Assembly (NCBI GenBank): GCA_021797825.1
Contig: JAJZZA010000002.1
Location: 42,027-106,026, forward strand
DNA length: 64,000 bases
Origin: Bacillota bacterium
GTDB taxonomy: Bacteria > Bacillota > Sulfobacillia > Sulfobacillales > Sulfobacillaceae
Direction: 5' to 3'
Below the pieces are notes generated by a model, which was given only the letters and a program-made list of their open reading frames with translations, made no database searches and was not told the DNA's origin. How positions within the stretch are numbered: the stretch's first letter is position 1; every line of letters begins with the position of its first letter. Both the position numbers and the translations under genes were made by a program. Below, piece after piece: positions 25,035 through 33,451 of this stretch.

Positions 25035-25434
25035 CCCGGCCGTAGGGGTGGGCGCCATAATCCGGCAGGAGTCCGGCAGGGTTCTGCTGGTGCAACGCAA
25101 ATTTGCTCCCGAGAAGGCAAAATGGGCGTTCCCAGGCGGTCATCTGCACTGGCATGAAGACGTGCGGTCGGCCATTCAACGGGAGGTTCACGAGGAGTGC
25201 GGGATCGAGGTGGCGGTCGGCGAGTTGCTGTTTGTCGCCGAGCTTCGCGGGCCAGATTATCACTTCGTGGTGCTGGACTTTGGCGCCGACTTTCGTGGTG
25301 GGCGGTTGCGGCCTGGGTCGGACGCCGAGAGTTGTCGCTGGACGGCGGCGGCGGATATCCCGGGGATTGCCTTGGCGGCGGGGATGGCGGCATGTTTGGC
25401 CGACAAGAAAGTTCAGGAGTATCTGGCATGGTAG
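25027..25434 (+). CDS. Nudix hydrolase (MutT-like)
   Basis: The 135-residue protein has a complete Nudix box, GGHLHWHEDVRSAIQREV followed by HEECGI, fitting G-x5-E-x7-REUxEExGU. It therefore hydrolyses some nucleoside diphosphate derivative; the substrate is not predictable. An N-terminal strand with VGVGAIIRQESGRVLLVQR is usual. The GTG at 25027 has GGAGG 8 nt upstream and overlaps the YpmA-like gene. The stop overlaps the ATG of the TPR gene. Confidence 0.9.
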   Translation: MNSPAVGVGAIIRQESGRVLLVQRKFAPEKAKWAFPGGHLHWHEDVRSAIQREVHEECGIEVAVGELLFVAELRGPDYHFVVLDFGADFRGGRLRPGSDAESCRWTAAADIPGIALAAGMAACLADKKVQEYLAW

Positions 25435-26222
25435 CGCGCCGAATTGGCACCGTCTTGGTTATGGGGACCATACTCGGCGTTCTGAGCGGATGCGGCAGCG
25501 CCACCTTTTTGGTGTCAAACGCCCCCTCGCCGGTATCCCCGTCTGCCATGGGCAATCAGCAGGCGGTGGCAATGCGCTGGCAGCAGATTCAGGTTTCGTT
25601 GGATCGCGCGATAACCACGGAAGAAGCGACCGTCGCGCAAGACCCCACCTGGGCCCCCGCCCACATGCAGTTGGCGCAGATGTTTTGGACCGCCAACCAT
25701 CCGCGGACGGCGCTGCAAGAAGCGGAAGCTGCAAGCGGATTGGCGCCGACTTCGGCGAATTATGCCCTTTGGGTGGGCCAGATGGCCCAAGCGATGGGTT
25801 CCCTGGCTACTGCCCAGCGCTATTACCAGCGCGCTCTGGCGATAAACCCGGGAACTTGGCAGGCTTGGGATGGCCAAGCTCAGATTGCGATGCAATGGCA
25901 TGAGGACACCGCAGCAGAGACTGACGTCCAGCGCGCCCTGTTGGCCGGAGGTCCCGAGGGACCGACGTTCGACATGTTCGGCCGACTGGCCATGCAGGCC
26001 GGCCAATGGCAGACGGCGGCCACCTATTTTCGGGACGCACAGTCTGCCAATCCCGGATGGTGGCAAGGATACTACGATCTGGCGCAAGTCGATTTTCACT
26101 GGGGGGAGACGGCACGAGGCCAATCGGCCCTGCACTCGGCCCTGAACGCGGACCCCACGCAAGCCAAAGTGTTTCAATTGTTAGAGTCGTACCCGACTGC
26201 GGGACCCGGCCCGGGTCAATAA
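25428..26222 (+). CDS. TPR-repeat lipoprotein
   Basis: The product has 264 residues. The signal peptide ends in lipobox GVLSGC, so it is anchored to the outer face of the membrane. Four to five tetratricopeptide units follow, recognisable from WAPAHMQLAQMFWTAN, ALQEAEAASGLAPTSANYAL, AQRYYQRALAINPGTWQAW and WWQGYYDLAQVDFHWGET. TPR proteins serve as scaffolds; no partner is suggested by the neighbours. The ATG overlaps the Nudix stop (ATGGTAG), and AGGAG is 8 nt upstream. Confidence 0.85.
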   Translation: MVARRIGTVLVMGTILGVLSGCGSATFLVSNAPSPVSPSAMGNQQAVAMRWQQIQVSLDRAITTEEATVAQDPTWAPAHMQLAQMFWTANHPRTALQEAEAASGLAPTSANYALWVGQMAQAMGSLATAQRYYQRALAINPGTWQAWDGQAQIAMQWHEDTAAETDVQRALLAGGPEGPTFDMFGRLAMQAGQWQTAATYFRDAQSANPGWWQGYYDLAQVDFHWGETARGQSALHSALNADPTQAKVFQLLESYPTAGPGPGQ

Positions 26223-26849
26223 GCAACCCGCGAGCGCCAGAGCGATTGGCCAGGACGGGCAAGTGGCTGCGGCAGATGCCCAAAATCGGTCCAACCGCTC
26301 AGCGAGGACCTTTTTGACCCGCCAACCCCGCCGGGCAATTACCCCGTGCCCACAGAAGCCGCAGACTCGGCACATTTGCGTTGCACCGGCGGATTGGACC
26401 TCGGTTGTTGCACGGACAGGGATATGCGGCAACACCCCACCGACTTCGTCTTTGACTCAGTCGGGACCACATCCGGACCGGTTTAGCGCTCGTGTTCTAC
26501 GCAAGGCGCGAGGAGATCCCCGAAGCTTTGTCGCGACGAACCGGAGAACGATACGGGATGTCCGTCTCGTGGTCAACAGCATCGTCCGCAGTAACCCGGA
26601 ATACAGGGAACCGGCCTTGATTTCCCTGCCCGCGGGGGCCGTCGTAGGGGACGACGGGGTGGCGCGGCTCTTGCCCCTGCCGGACGGTCGCCGGACGATG
26701 GCGGCGCATGATGGGTCTGAAGCATTGTCGGGCGTGGCAGTGTTTGTAGCCGCCTCAGCGTGCGGCGGCGCCGTCAGTGTGTGTGTCGCCCGCCGCCGCG
26801 CAAGCGGCAACGGTTGCGACCTGGCTGTTGGTGGCCGCCCGCCGGTTTC
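26223..26849. other. Gene-free stretch, nothing recognised
   Basis: About 630 bp between the TPR gene and the miaB promoter. A long frame runs through it into miaB, but its composition (Arg/Ser/Pro/Ala-rich, no motif) and the presence of a promoter and ribosome site before miaB argue against an extended protein. Confidence 0.35.
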
Positions 26850-26879
26850 TTCGCACTGTAGGCTTGGCGATGGTAAAAT
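26850..26879 (+). promoter_or_regulatory. sigma-A promoter of miaB
   Basis: TTCGCA (26850-26855) and TAAAAT (26874-26879) are 18 bp apart, with an extended -10 TGG directly before the -10. It is about 40 bp upstream of the miaB start. Confidence 0.5.
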
Positions 26880-26916
26880 ATCAGAATATACCGGAGGCTC
26901 TCAGGAGGTGCCGACA

Positions 26917-28308
26917 ATGACGCGATCACCAACGTATTTCATTAAAACTTATGGTTGCCAGATGAATGAACGGGATACGGAAATATTGGCGGGGCAACTG
27001 GGCGTCCTCGGGTACTCCCCGGCCGGCCGGGACCGAGATGCGGATCTGATCATTGTCAACACGTGCGCGGTACGGGGCAGTGCCGAGGAGCACGCATTCG
27101 GCTACATTGGGCAATTGAAGCAACTCAAAGACGCCAATCCTGGCGTGCGGCTGGCGGTGGCGGGTTGCATGGCGCAGGAACCCGGCACAATTGCCTGGCT
27201 CAAACGGTATGCTGATCACGTGGATTTGGTGTTTGGCACGCATAATCTGCATGAATTGCCGCGCTTGCTGGACGAAGTCGAGCAACGCGACGAAATGCTC
27301 ATCGACGTGTGGAGGACAGCCGGTGAAGTGGTGGAGCATCTCCCGTCCCGGCGCAACGACGGCGTCCGGGCCTCGGTAAACATTATCTATGGTTGCGATA
27401 AGTTTTGCACGTATTGCATCGTGCCCTTCACACGCGGCAAGGAACGCTCGCGCGACGTGTTGCCCATTGTTGAGGAAGTTCGGGCGTTGGCGGCCCAAGG
27501 GTACGAGGACATCACGCTGCTAGGGCAAAATGTGAATTCCTTCGGCCATGATTTGAATCCGCCGCAGGATCTGAGCGATTTGCTGGCGCAGCTTGAGACC
27601 ATTGAGGGTGTGCGCTGGTTACGGTATACCACTTCGCACCCGCGGGATTTCAGCCAACGTTTGATTGATACCATTGCCGCCAGTTCGAAAATTACCCGTC
27701 ACGTCCACTTGCCGGTGCAGGCGGGATCCAACCGCGTACTGAAACGCATGAACCGCAAGTACACGGTGGAAAGCTATCTCGATCTGGTTGGACGGATCAA
27801 AGCGGCCGTTGCCGATGTGTCGCTGACCACAGACATTATCGTGGGTTTTCCCGGCGAGACGGAGCAGGAATTTGAAGAGACGCTGCGCTTGGTCCGCGAG
27901 GTCCGATATGACGCCGCCTTTACGTTTTTGTACTCCCCGCGCGAAGGCACCCCGGCGGCCCGCTGGGAAGGGCGTGATCCGGTTCCCAATTCCGCAAAAA
28001 AAGACCGGCTCAATCGCTTGATGGCGTTGCAGTATGAGATCAGCCTGCAGGCCAATCAGGCGTTGGTAGGCAGGGAGGAGCTGGCACTGGTAGAAGGTGT
28101 CAGCAAGAAAAATGACATGGTTTGGGCAGGCAGGACTCATTCCAATAAAGTGGTCTTGTTCGCCAGGCATCCCCAAGACGATCTAATTGACCGTTTTGTG
28201 CCCGTGCGCATAAGCGGAGCCAAAACGTTCTATCTTCTTGGCGAGCAAATTGGTGGCCCCTTAGCTAGGCCTTCCTCAAGAGACCGCGTGGAGCTGCCCC
28301 TGCTTTGA
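26917..28308 (+). CDS. miaB: tRNA-2-methylthio-N6-dimethylallyladenosine synthase
   Basis: MiaB is a radical-SAM methylthiotransferase that adds CH3S to i6A37 of tRNAs. The 463-residue protein has all three parts. The N-terminal domain has the auxiliary cluster Cys in KTYGCQMNE, VNTCAVRG and VAGCMAQ. The radical-SAM core has the CxxxCxxC in YGCDKFCTYCIVPF, plus LLGQNVNSFG and HLPVQAGSNRVLKRMNR. The C-terminal TRAM-like domain ends in ISGAKTFYLLGE. The ATG at 26917 has a perfect AGGAGG 8 nt upstream. Neighbours give no operon partner except possibly the broken membrane gene that follows. Confidence 0.97.
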   Translation: MTRSPTYFIKTYGCQMNERDTEILAGQLGVLGYSPAGRDRDADLIIVNTCAVRGSAEEHAFGYIGQLKQLKDANPGVRLAVAGCMAQEPGTIAWLKRYADHVDLVFGTHNLHELPRLLDEVEQRDEMLIDVWRTAGEVVEHLPSRRNDGVRASVNIIYGCDKFCTYCIVPFTRGKERSRDVLPIVEEVRALAAQGYEDITLLGQNVNSFGHDLNPPQDLSDLLAQLETIEGVRWLRYTTSHPRDFSQRLIDTIAASSKITRHVHLPVQAGSNRVLKRMNRKYTVESYLDLVGRIKAAVADVSLTTDIIVGFPGETEQEFEETLRLVREVRYDAAFTFLYSPREGTPAARWEGRDPVPNSAKKDRLNRLMALQYEISLQANQALVGREELALVEGVSKKNDMVWAGRTHSNKVVLFARHPQDDLIDRFVPVRISGAKTFYLLGEQIGGPLARPSSRDRVELPLL

Positions 28309-28317
28309 GATCAGTCG

Positions 28318-28635
28318 ATGAGAGACCGCCGATTGTTTTTCCACGTGGTGGCCGTAGTGACAGCTGCTACCGTAGGTGTAGTAAGTAGCCGTCCGGCGCG
28401 TAACCGGTTGCCGGGATTCCTGCCACTTTTGTGGACACCGCTCATGGTCGCTTTGACGGCAACCGCGGTGGCGGGGTGATACCCTTTCTGGGCCGGGACT
28501 GGCCTCCTGCCAACCTCGGCATTCATCGCCGGGTGTGTCGGGGTGCTGTATGGGGCGCTGGCGCCGAACGGCGCTTTGGGGCAGCACACTGCTTCGAACC
28601 AGGACCATTGGGGACGGGATAAGCCGGCGGGATGA
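28318..28635 (+). pseudogene. Small membrane protein gene interrupted by an in-frame TGA
   Basis: A frame starting at ATG 28318, 9 bp after miaB, encodes MRDRRLFFHVVAVVTAATVG and a second hydrophobic stretch, LPLLWTPLMVALTATAVAGW. It then meets TGA at 28477. The same frame continues without a break for 51 more codons with a third hydrophobic stretch, LLPTSAFIAGCVGVLYGAL, to TGA at 28633. The three membrane-type segments on both sides of the TGA suggest one protein of about 106 residues disrupted by a point mutation or, less likely, read through. The family is not recognised. The ribosome site is weak. Confidence 0.4.
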
Positions 28636-28639
28636 GAAT

Positions 28640-28661
28640 GCGGCGGCTACGTGGCCGCCGC
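28640..28661 (-). terminator. Hairpin downstream of the GH18 gene
   Basis: GCGGCGGC and GCCGCCGC form a perfect 8-bp stem with a 6-nt loop, 6 bp after the stop of the minus-strand GH18 gene and 4 bp after the plus-strand broken gene. There is no long T run on either side, so termination is probable but not certain. Confidence 0.45.
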
Positions 28662-28667
28662 GCAGCC

Positions 28668-29852
28668 TTATGAGGTCTTCTTGTGTTGCGGACTGGTCTT
28701 GGGCGGCCAGTGATGTTGGTGTTTGACGCCAGCGGGGGTAGCGGGAGTGGCCTTGCCGTTACCGATAGCGCTCGCCACGGTGTTCCACCAGCGCGCGTCT
28801 TCATAGCCGATCCGCCAGAATGCGACTCCAGCGAGATGATTTTGCTCCGCCAGTCGGATACGGTCGGCCGCGGCCCGGTCGCTGACGAACCAAATGATGT
28901 GCGACACTCCGCCCGAGGTGTACCGATCGTAGGCCTCTTTATAGGTGGGGTTCCAGGTGAAGCTGCCATACTTGTGTTGATACATGACTTTTAAGGGGAT
29001 GGTCGTGGCCTTGGTGGAGCCGGCTGTCCACAGATAGCCGTAATTGGCGATGCCCAAATAGAGTTTGGACGGACTGATCCCGTCCTTGATGGCCTGCGAA
29101 ATACTCTGTGATACCCACGCGTACGGACTCACCGGACCTGGCGCGGTCCCGTCGCCGTGGAGATCATAGGCCATCAGCACCACGGCGCTGAGAACCTTGT
29201 CCAACGCCGCGTAGTCATAAGCGCTGCGTTGACCGTTCTGCGACGTCAAGGGAACCACTGACATGGAGATCACCTTGCCGTTGGGCATAGCCTGGTACAA
29301 TTGCTGCATGAACAAAGTCAGATCTTGCCGGTCCGACGATTTCAGCAGTTGAAAATCAATGTTCACCCCCGCATATTGGTTCTTCGTCACCAAACTGACA
29401 ATATTTTTCACCGCTGCAGTCCGCGTTGCAGCCTGGTGCAGCACGGCGTCGTTTCCGCCTGAATTGTTGAACAGCGGCATAACCGCCAGATGGTCCTGAC
29501 GAGCCAAAGCGGCCGCATTGCCTTCGGGTTTGGTGGTGACGGCTCCGGTTGGGGTCACCTCGTACCAAAATGGGGAAAGATAATCCACCAGACCCGGATG
29601 GGCCTTAACCAGCGTGAAGGGATCGGGCGCCACGGACGACATGGTCTGGTCATAAAATGCGATGACCCGCAATTTCCGGTGAACCGGCGGCTTGACGGGG
29701 GAACCTTTGCTCACGGAGGGCACCGGGTTCACAGCCTGGCGCGTGGAATTCACTGTATTGTTCACGGTGTTGCGCGCTGCCGGCGTTCCGCAGCCTGCTA
29801 TCAGGGAGACTGCGGCAATGGCGGTGGCAACGGATTGGGCCGATCGTAACAT
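28668..29852 (-). CDS. GH18-like lipoprotein (YaaH/SleL fold) lacking the catalytic Glu
   Basis: The 394-residue protein has a lipoprotein signal (lipobox SLIAGC, Cys21), a Ser/Pro/Val linker and a GH18 TIM barrel. Visible barrel strands are LRVIAFYDQ, LVDYLSPFWYEVTP, LAVMPLFNN, AGVNIDFQ, KVISMSVVP, AVVLMAYDLHG, KLYLGIANYGYLW and HIIWFVSD. In GH18 enzymes the fourth strand ends DxxDxDxE; here the acid/base position is Gln (Asp166, Gln168), so hydrolysis of chitin-type or cortex muropeptide links is doubtful. A carbohydrate-binding role at the cell or spore surface is a reasonable alternative. ATG 29852 is chosen because AGGAGGAAAGG precedes it and it starts the signal peptide. Confidence 0.85.
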   Translation of the reverse strand: MLRSAQSVATAIAAVSLIAGCGTPAARNTVNNTVNSTRQAVNPVPSVSKGSPVKPPVHRKLRVIAFYDQTMSSVAPDPFTLVKAHPGLVDYLSPFWYEVTPTGAVTTKPEGNAAALARQDHLAVMPLFNNSGGNDAVLHQAATRTAAVKNIVSLVTKNQYAGVNIDFQLLKSSDRQDLTLFMQQLYQAMPNGKVISMSVVPLTSQNGQRSAYDYAALDKVLSAVVLMAYDLHGDGTAPGPVSPYAWVSQSISQAIKDGISPSKLYLGIANYGYLWTAGSTKATTIPLKVMYQHKYGSFTWNPTYKEAYDRYTSGGVSHIIWFVSDRAAADRIRLAEQNHLAGVAFWRIGYEDARWWNTVASAIGNGKATPATPAGVKHQHHWPPKTSPQHKKTS

Positions 29853-30596
29853 ATACCTTTCCTCCTCGTGTGTAACAGCAGATCTTGGCCGGCCCTTGCG
29901 CAGGATGGGGTCCTCTTCCTTTTTTCGCCCGGGAGCCAAAAAAGGAGAACAAGGCCGCCCGCATCACCCCGGTTTTCAGCTTGTTTCCCGGAGGCCGGAC
30001 TCACTGCCGGATTCACGCTCTGCGTCGACGATATTATTCGATGACAATGAGAACTCCATACTGGAAAGAAGAGGGGCGTAGCCGGTGCAGACGGAGTTGC
30101 CAAAAGAGAGCGGCGGGGAAGGCATACGCGCGTCTGTCGCCGGACTGATTGGCCCCGGCTTGCCGCCCGAGGATGAGTTTAACCCGTTGTCGCCGTGTTT
30201 GTAGCCCGTCCGGGTTGGGCCCCAACGTGGCAGGCAACCAACCCCAGGCCGCCAGTTGAATGTCTGAACGGCTATGCCGCCAACGGGCAAAACCGCACGC
30301 TCCCGCTTGCCCTCATCGCCACATGCGTTTGGGGGACGGCTATCCGCTACGGACCTACGGCACGCTTGAGCGATCAGGTGGGGTCACCGATTGCGAAGAA
30401 GAGGCAAGCGATGTCGGTTGTAAAACGGGGGATGAGTCAGCTGGCTGGGACAGATGAGCCGTATCGCCGGGGAATAAACGCGCCATAATCGCGAGTCTCG
30501 CACAATAATGTTGGTATCGCGCAAAGATTCTTACAACGGTGGAGAGGAACACTAACAAAACTGCTGATATTCCATCGAAAACATGTCAGACATCTC
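29853..30596. other. Gene-free stretch between divergent genes
   Basis: About 740 bp between the GH18 start and the sugar-cluster promoter. I see short frames only and no named RNA. It must contain the minus-strand GH18 promoter, but I cannot point to a convincing one. Confidence 0.35.
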
Positions 30597-30625
30597 TTTA
30601 CTGAATACAGTCGGCGTCGTATAAT
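30597..30625 (+). promoter_or_regulatory. sigma-A promoter of the sugar cluster
   Basis: TTTACT (30597-30602), a 17-bp spacer and a perfect TATAAT (30620-30625), 129 bp before the nucleotidyltransferase start. It probably drives the nucleotidyltransferase, GT4, GH15 and GH133 genes. Confidence 0.7.
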
Positions 30626-30753
30626 GCGCTTAGATGAGGATCGCAATTTCTTGTCAGACCGTCAGCCAGCCCCCAGTCCGAAGGATGCCTGCAAGACAAC
30701 TTCCCGGTTGCCCATGGTCGTGTTTAACCCAGAGTCGGGAAAGGATGAAAGTG

Positions 30754-31893
30754 ATGCGCGCGATTGTGTTGGCTGGAGGCCGCGGCACCCGTCTCGGGCC
30801 GTTAACTCGCCATTTGCCTAAACCCCTGGTTCCTTTCTTTGATCGGCCTATATTGGAACATCAGATTCAGTGGCTGGCCCGCAACGGGTTTGATGATATT
30901 GTTGTTGCGTTAGGCCATCTTGGCCACATGATTGAATCGGCCATGGGTCCAGAACGGTACGGTGCGCGCCTCTCGTATGTATCTGAAGAACGCCCCTTAG
31001 GGACGGCTGGGGCGGTAGCGTGGGCGCTTCGCCAATATCCTAGCACAGAGCCGGTGCTGGTGGTACCCGGAGACTGCCTGGCGGACTATGATTTGGCGGC
31101 TGTCTACCGAAATGTTGTGGAGCAGGCGGCAGAAGTGGGCATGGTGCTGAGTCAGGTGGAAGATCCCCGCCCGTTTGGGGTGGTCTCAACCAATGTCGTG
31201 GGCAGAGTGCTGCGGTTGATCGAGAAGCCTGCCACCCACGAATTTGGGCATCTGGTCAACACCGGCATCTACGTGCTGCATCCGGATGCGGTGCAGGATA
31301 TTCCGGTGGGCGCAACAATCGACTTTGCGCAGGAGGTGTTTCCCGCCTGGATACGCAGCGGGCGAGTGGTCCACGGGTACGAAAGCGCCGGCTATTGGTC
31401 GGATGTCGGATCGCTAACGCAATATCAGCAGACGCAAATGGACGTGCTGAATGGTCGGCTCAGGCTGCCTCTTGCCGACCAGCCCTCGGTCAATGTTCGG
31501 ATCGATCGCACGGCCCGGATCATTGAACCGGTCTGGTGCGGAGATAACGTAACGGTCGAAGCGCACGCTACGCTTGGACCATACGCGACCATCGGAAGTG
31601 GATCGCGAGTGGGTGCTTGGGCCAAGGTGGACCACACGATCATCGGCACCAAGACCGTGATTGGTGTGAGTTCCCGGGTGCAGGGCGCGTTGCTGGCAGA
31701 CCGGGTCGAGCTCGACGGCCGCAGTCGGGTTGGTGCGCGCGCCGTGCTCGGCGCGGGATGCCAGGTTGGTTGGGGGGGACATGTGCCGACAGGGGCTCGC
31801 CTGGCGCCTCGCGAACGGGTCGCTCCGGGATGCACCTGGGAGAAGAGCGGCTCGTGGCCGGAAGGGCGACCGTTGCGGGGGGTATCCGTTTAG
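30754..31893 (+). CDS. Sugar-phosphate nucleotidyltransferase with left-handed beta-helix domain
   Basis: The product is 379 residues. The N-terminal nucleotidyltransferase domain begins MRAIVLAGGRGTRLGPLT, with HLPKPLVPFFDRPILEHQI, then PLGTAGAVAWAL and VVPGDCLADYD. The substrate-side segment is HLVNTGIYVLHPD. Residues from about 250 on form a hexapeptide-repeat beta-helix (PVWCGDNVTVEAHATLG, YATIGSGSRVG). This architecture is shared by mannose-1-phosphate guanylyltransferases and glucose-1-phosphate nucleotidyltransferases. Given the glucan enzymes downstream, NDP-glucose production is the likely role. ATG 30754 is preferred (AAAGG 9 nt upstream) over 30745. The stop TAG shares its last base with the next GTG. 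Confidence 0.87.
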   Translation: MRAIVLAGGRGTRLGPLTRHLPKPLVPFFDRPILEHQIQWLARNGFDDIVVALGHLGHMIESAMGPERYGARLSYVSEERPLGTAGAVAWALRQYPSTEPVLVVPGDCLADYDLAAVYRNVVEQAAEVGMVLSQVEDPRPFGVVSTNVVGRVLRLIEKPATHEFGHLVNTGIYVLHPDAVQDIPVGATIDFAQEVFPAWIRSGRVVHGYESAGYWSDVGSLTQYQQTQMDVLNGRLRLPLADQPSVNVRIDRTARIIEPVWCGDNVTVEAHATLGPYATIGSGSRVGAWAKVDHTIIGTKTVIGVSSRVQGALLADRVELDGRSRVGARAVLGAGCQVGWGGHVPTGARLAPRERVAPGCTWEKSGSWPEGRPLRGVSV

Positions 31894-33227
31894 TGGAATG
31901 GCCGCCGCCAACCCGTTTGGAACCGACGTCGCCTCTTCCCGACTTATCACCTGACAACACGGTTTTTGTCGCCATCGCGTTTGAAGGTCCCGACCCCTAT
32001 GCCCAAGCTGGCGGCTTGGGAGTGCGCATGACCGGCTTGACGCAAGCCTTGGCCGACCGGGGATTTCCGGTGCACTTCTTCTTCGTGGGCGATCCGCAGC
32101 GCGATGGTGTGCAAACCGAGGGTAGGCTGACCCTCTACCGCTGGGGTCAGTGGATTAGTCAATACCATGCGGCCGGCGTCTATGCCGGGGAATTCGAAAA
32201 AAAGGCCGATCTCGACGTGTCAATGCCCCCGTTTGTGGTCGAGCACATTGCGCGGCCGGCGATTCGCGCGGGCAAGCGCGTTGTGGTGCTAGCCGAAGAG
32301 TGGCATACAGCCGATGTGGCGATGGCCCTATCCGATTTGTTGCACCGGGAGGGATTGCGCCAGAAGTGTGCGATATTGTGGAACGCCAACCACCGGATGG
32401 GTTTGGACCGAATAAACTTTGCCCGCCTCGGATTTGTGTCCACCATTACCACGGTCAGCCGGTTCATGAGGCAGATAGTCGAGCCGTACGGCGCCAACCC
32501 GGTGGTTATTCCCAACGGCATCGGTGATGAGTGGCTGGCACCGGTGCCGAGAGCCCCAGTCGACCGACTGCGCCGGCGGTTGCGGCGACCGTTGTTGGTC
32601 AAGATCGGCCGGTTCGATCCGGACAAACGATGGATCATGGCCATTGAGGCGCTCGCCGGTTTAAAGGGCGCCCAGCAGCACCCGTTATTGTTGATGCGCG
32701 GTGGACTGGAGCCGCACGGCGGGGCGGTGATCCAACGCGCTTACGAACTCGGGCTAACCGTGCAGGAAGTCCACCTGGCAGGGACTCCCGATCTGGGGGC
32801 CGTGCTTCGCTCGCTGGAAGCGGAGGCACTAGCAGCCGACATTATCCACCTCCGCATGTTTTTGCCACGGGCCGTACTCCCGGTGCTCTACCGGGCGGCC
32901 GACGCCGTGTTGGTTAACAGCGGGTTCGAACCGTTTGGATTGGTTGGCCTGGAGGTCATGGCCTCCGGCGGTTTGGCCATCACGGGCGGAACCGGTGAGG
33001 ATTACGCAAGGTCTTTTGTCAACGGGCTGGGCCTTGACGGTGACGATCCCCGGCAATTGGCGCAACTGATTCGCTATGCCTGCAATCACCGCCCCCTGCG
33101 GCAAGCCATGGTGCGGGAAGGCATGCGAACGGCCCGCTCGTACCGCTGGGCGGGGGTAATCGACCAATTGCTGGGCCACGTAGCGCTGGCCTTCGAACGC
33201 CAGACCAGCGCTGAGCGACCCGGCTAG
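31893..33227 (+). CDS. GT4-family glycosyltransferase
   Basis: The 444-residue GT-B-fold retaining glycosyltransferase has an N-terminal acceptor domain with QAGGLGVRMTGLTQALADRG, similar to the glucose-transferring glycogen synthase or trehalose synthase entry. The C-terminal donor domain has PNGIGDEWLAP, VKIGRFDPDKRW and GFEPFGLVGLEVMASGG with ITGGTGEDYA. The pair of Glu in EPFGLVGLE is the usual nucleotide-sugar site. The likely donor is made by the gene before it. GTG 31893 overlaps the previous stop by one base, and a G-rich ribosome site precedes it. Exact product (glucan, trehalose or a glycolipid) is not decided by the sequence. Confidence 0.85.
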   Translation: MEWPPPTRLEPTSPLPDLSPDNTVFVAIAFEGPDPYAQAGGLGVRMTGLTQALADRGFPVHFFFVGDPQRDGVQTEGRLTLYRWGQWISQYHAAGVYAGEFEKKADLDVSMPPFVVEHIARPAIRAGKRVVVLAEEWHTADVAMALSDLLHREGLRQKCAILWNANHRMGLDRINFARLGFVSTITTVSRFMRQIVEPYGANPVVIPNGIGDEWLAPVPRAPVDRLRRRLRRPLLVKIGRFDPDKRWIMAIEALAGLKGAQQHPLLLMRGGLEPHGGAVIQRAYELGLTVQEVHLAGTPDLGAVLRSLEAEALAADIIHLRMFLPRAVLPVLYRAADAVLVNSGFEPFGLVGLEVMASGGLAITGGTGEDYARSFVNGLGLDGDDPRQLAQLIRYACNHRPLRQAMVREGMRTARSYRWAGVIDQLLGHVALAFERQTSAERPG

Positions 33228-33451
33228 CAGAACAGTCCGGTAGGGTTCGACCCCCGCACTCGCCGGCGCATGGTACACTAGATTTGGTAGTCAGCCGTGG
33301 GCAGCTGTTCCGGGCCGTATCCGTCACACCGATGCGGCCGTGGAGGGTGGTGCCGTCCATCAACCAATCCGGCGGACCGGTCAGGCTCCGCCTGGCCAGC
33401 GCCCTTATGTTCTCGGCTGGCAGCAGGATGTTGAAGGGAGGACTTCCACAT

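Noticed and set aside
26181..26435. Minus-strand frame with CRVCGFCGHG resembling a zinc ribbon
   Set aside because: The Cys cluster is isolated, the rest has no family character, there is no ribosome site, and it overlaps the end of the TPR gene.
26263..26916. N-terminal extension of MiaB by about 218 residues
   Set aside because: A perfect AGGAGG and ATG at 26917 give the normal MiaB start, and a promoter lies inside the supposed extension.
30080..30480. Structured RNA or rRNA-like fragment between the GH18 gene and the sugar cluster
   Set aside because: A minus-strand phrase similar to 16S (GGGCTACAAACACGG) is too short and isolated, and no riboswitch consensus fits the rest.
33246..33279. 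sigma-A promoter before the GH15 gene
   Set aside because: TTCGAC and TACACT are 22 bp apart, too far. Only the extended -10 remains, which is insufficient.
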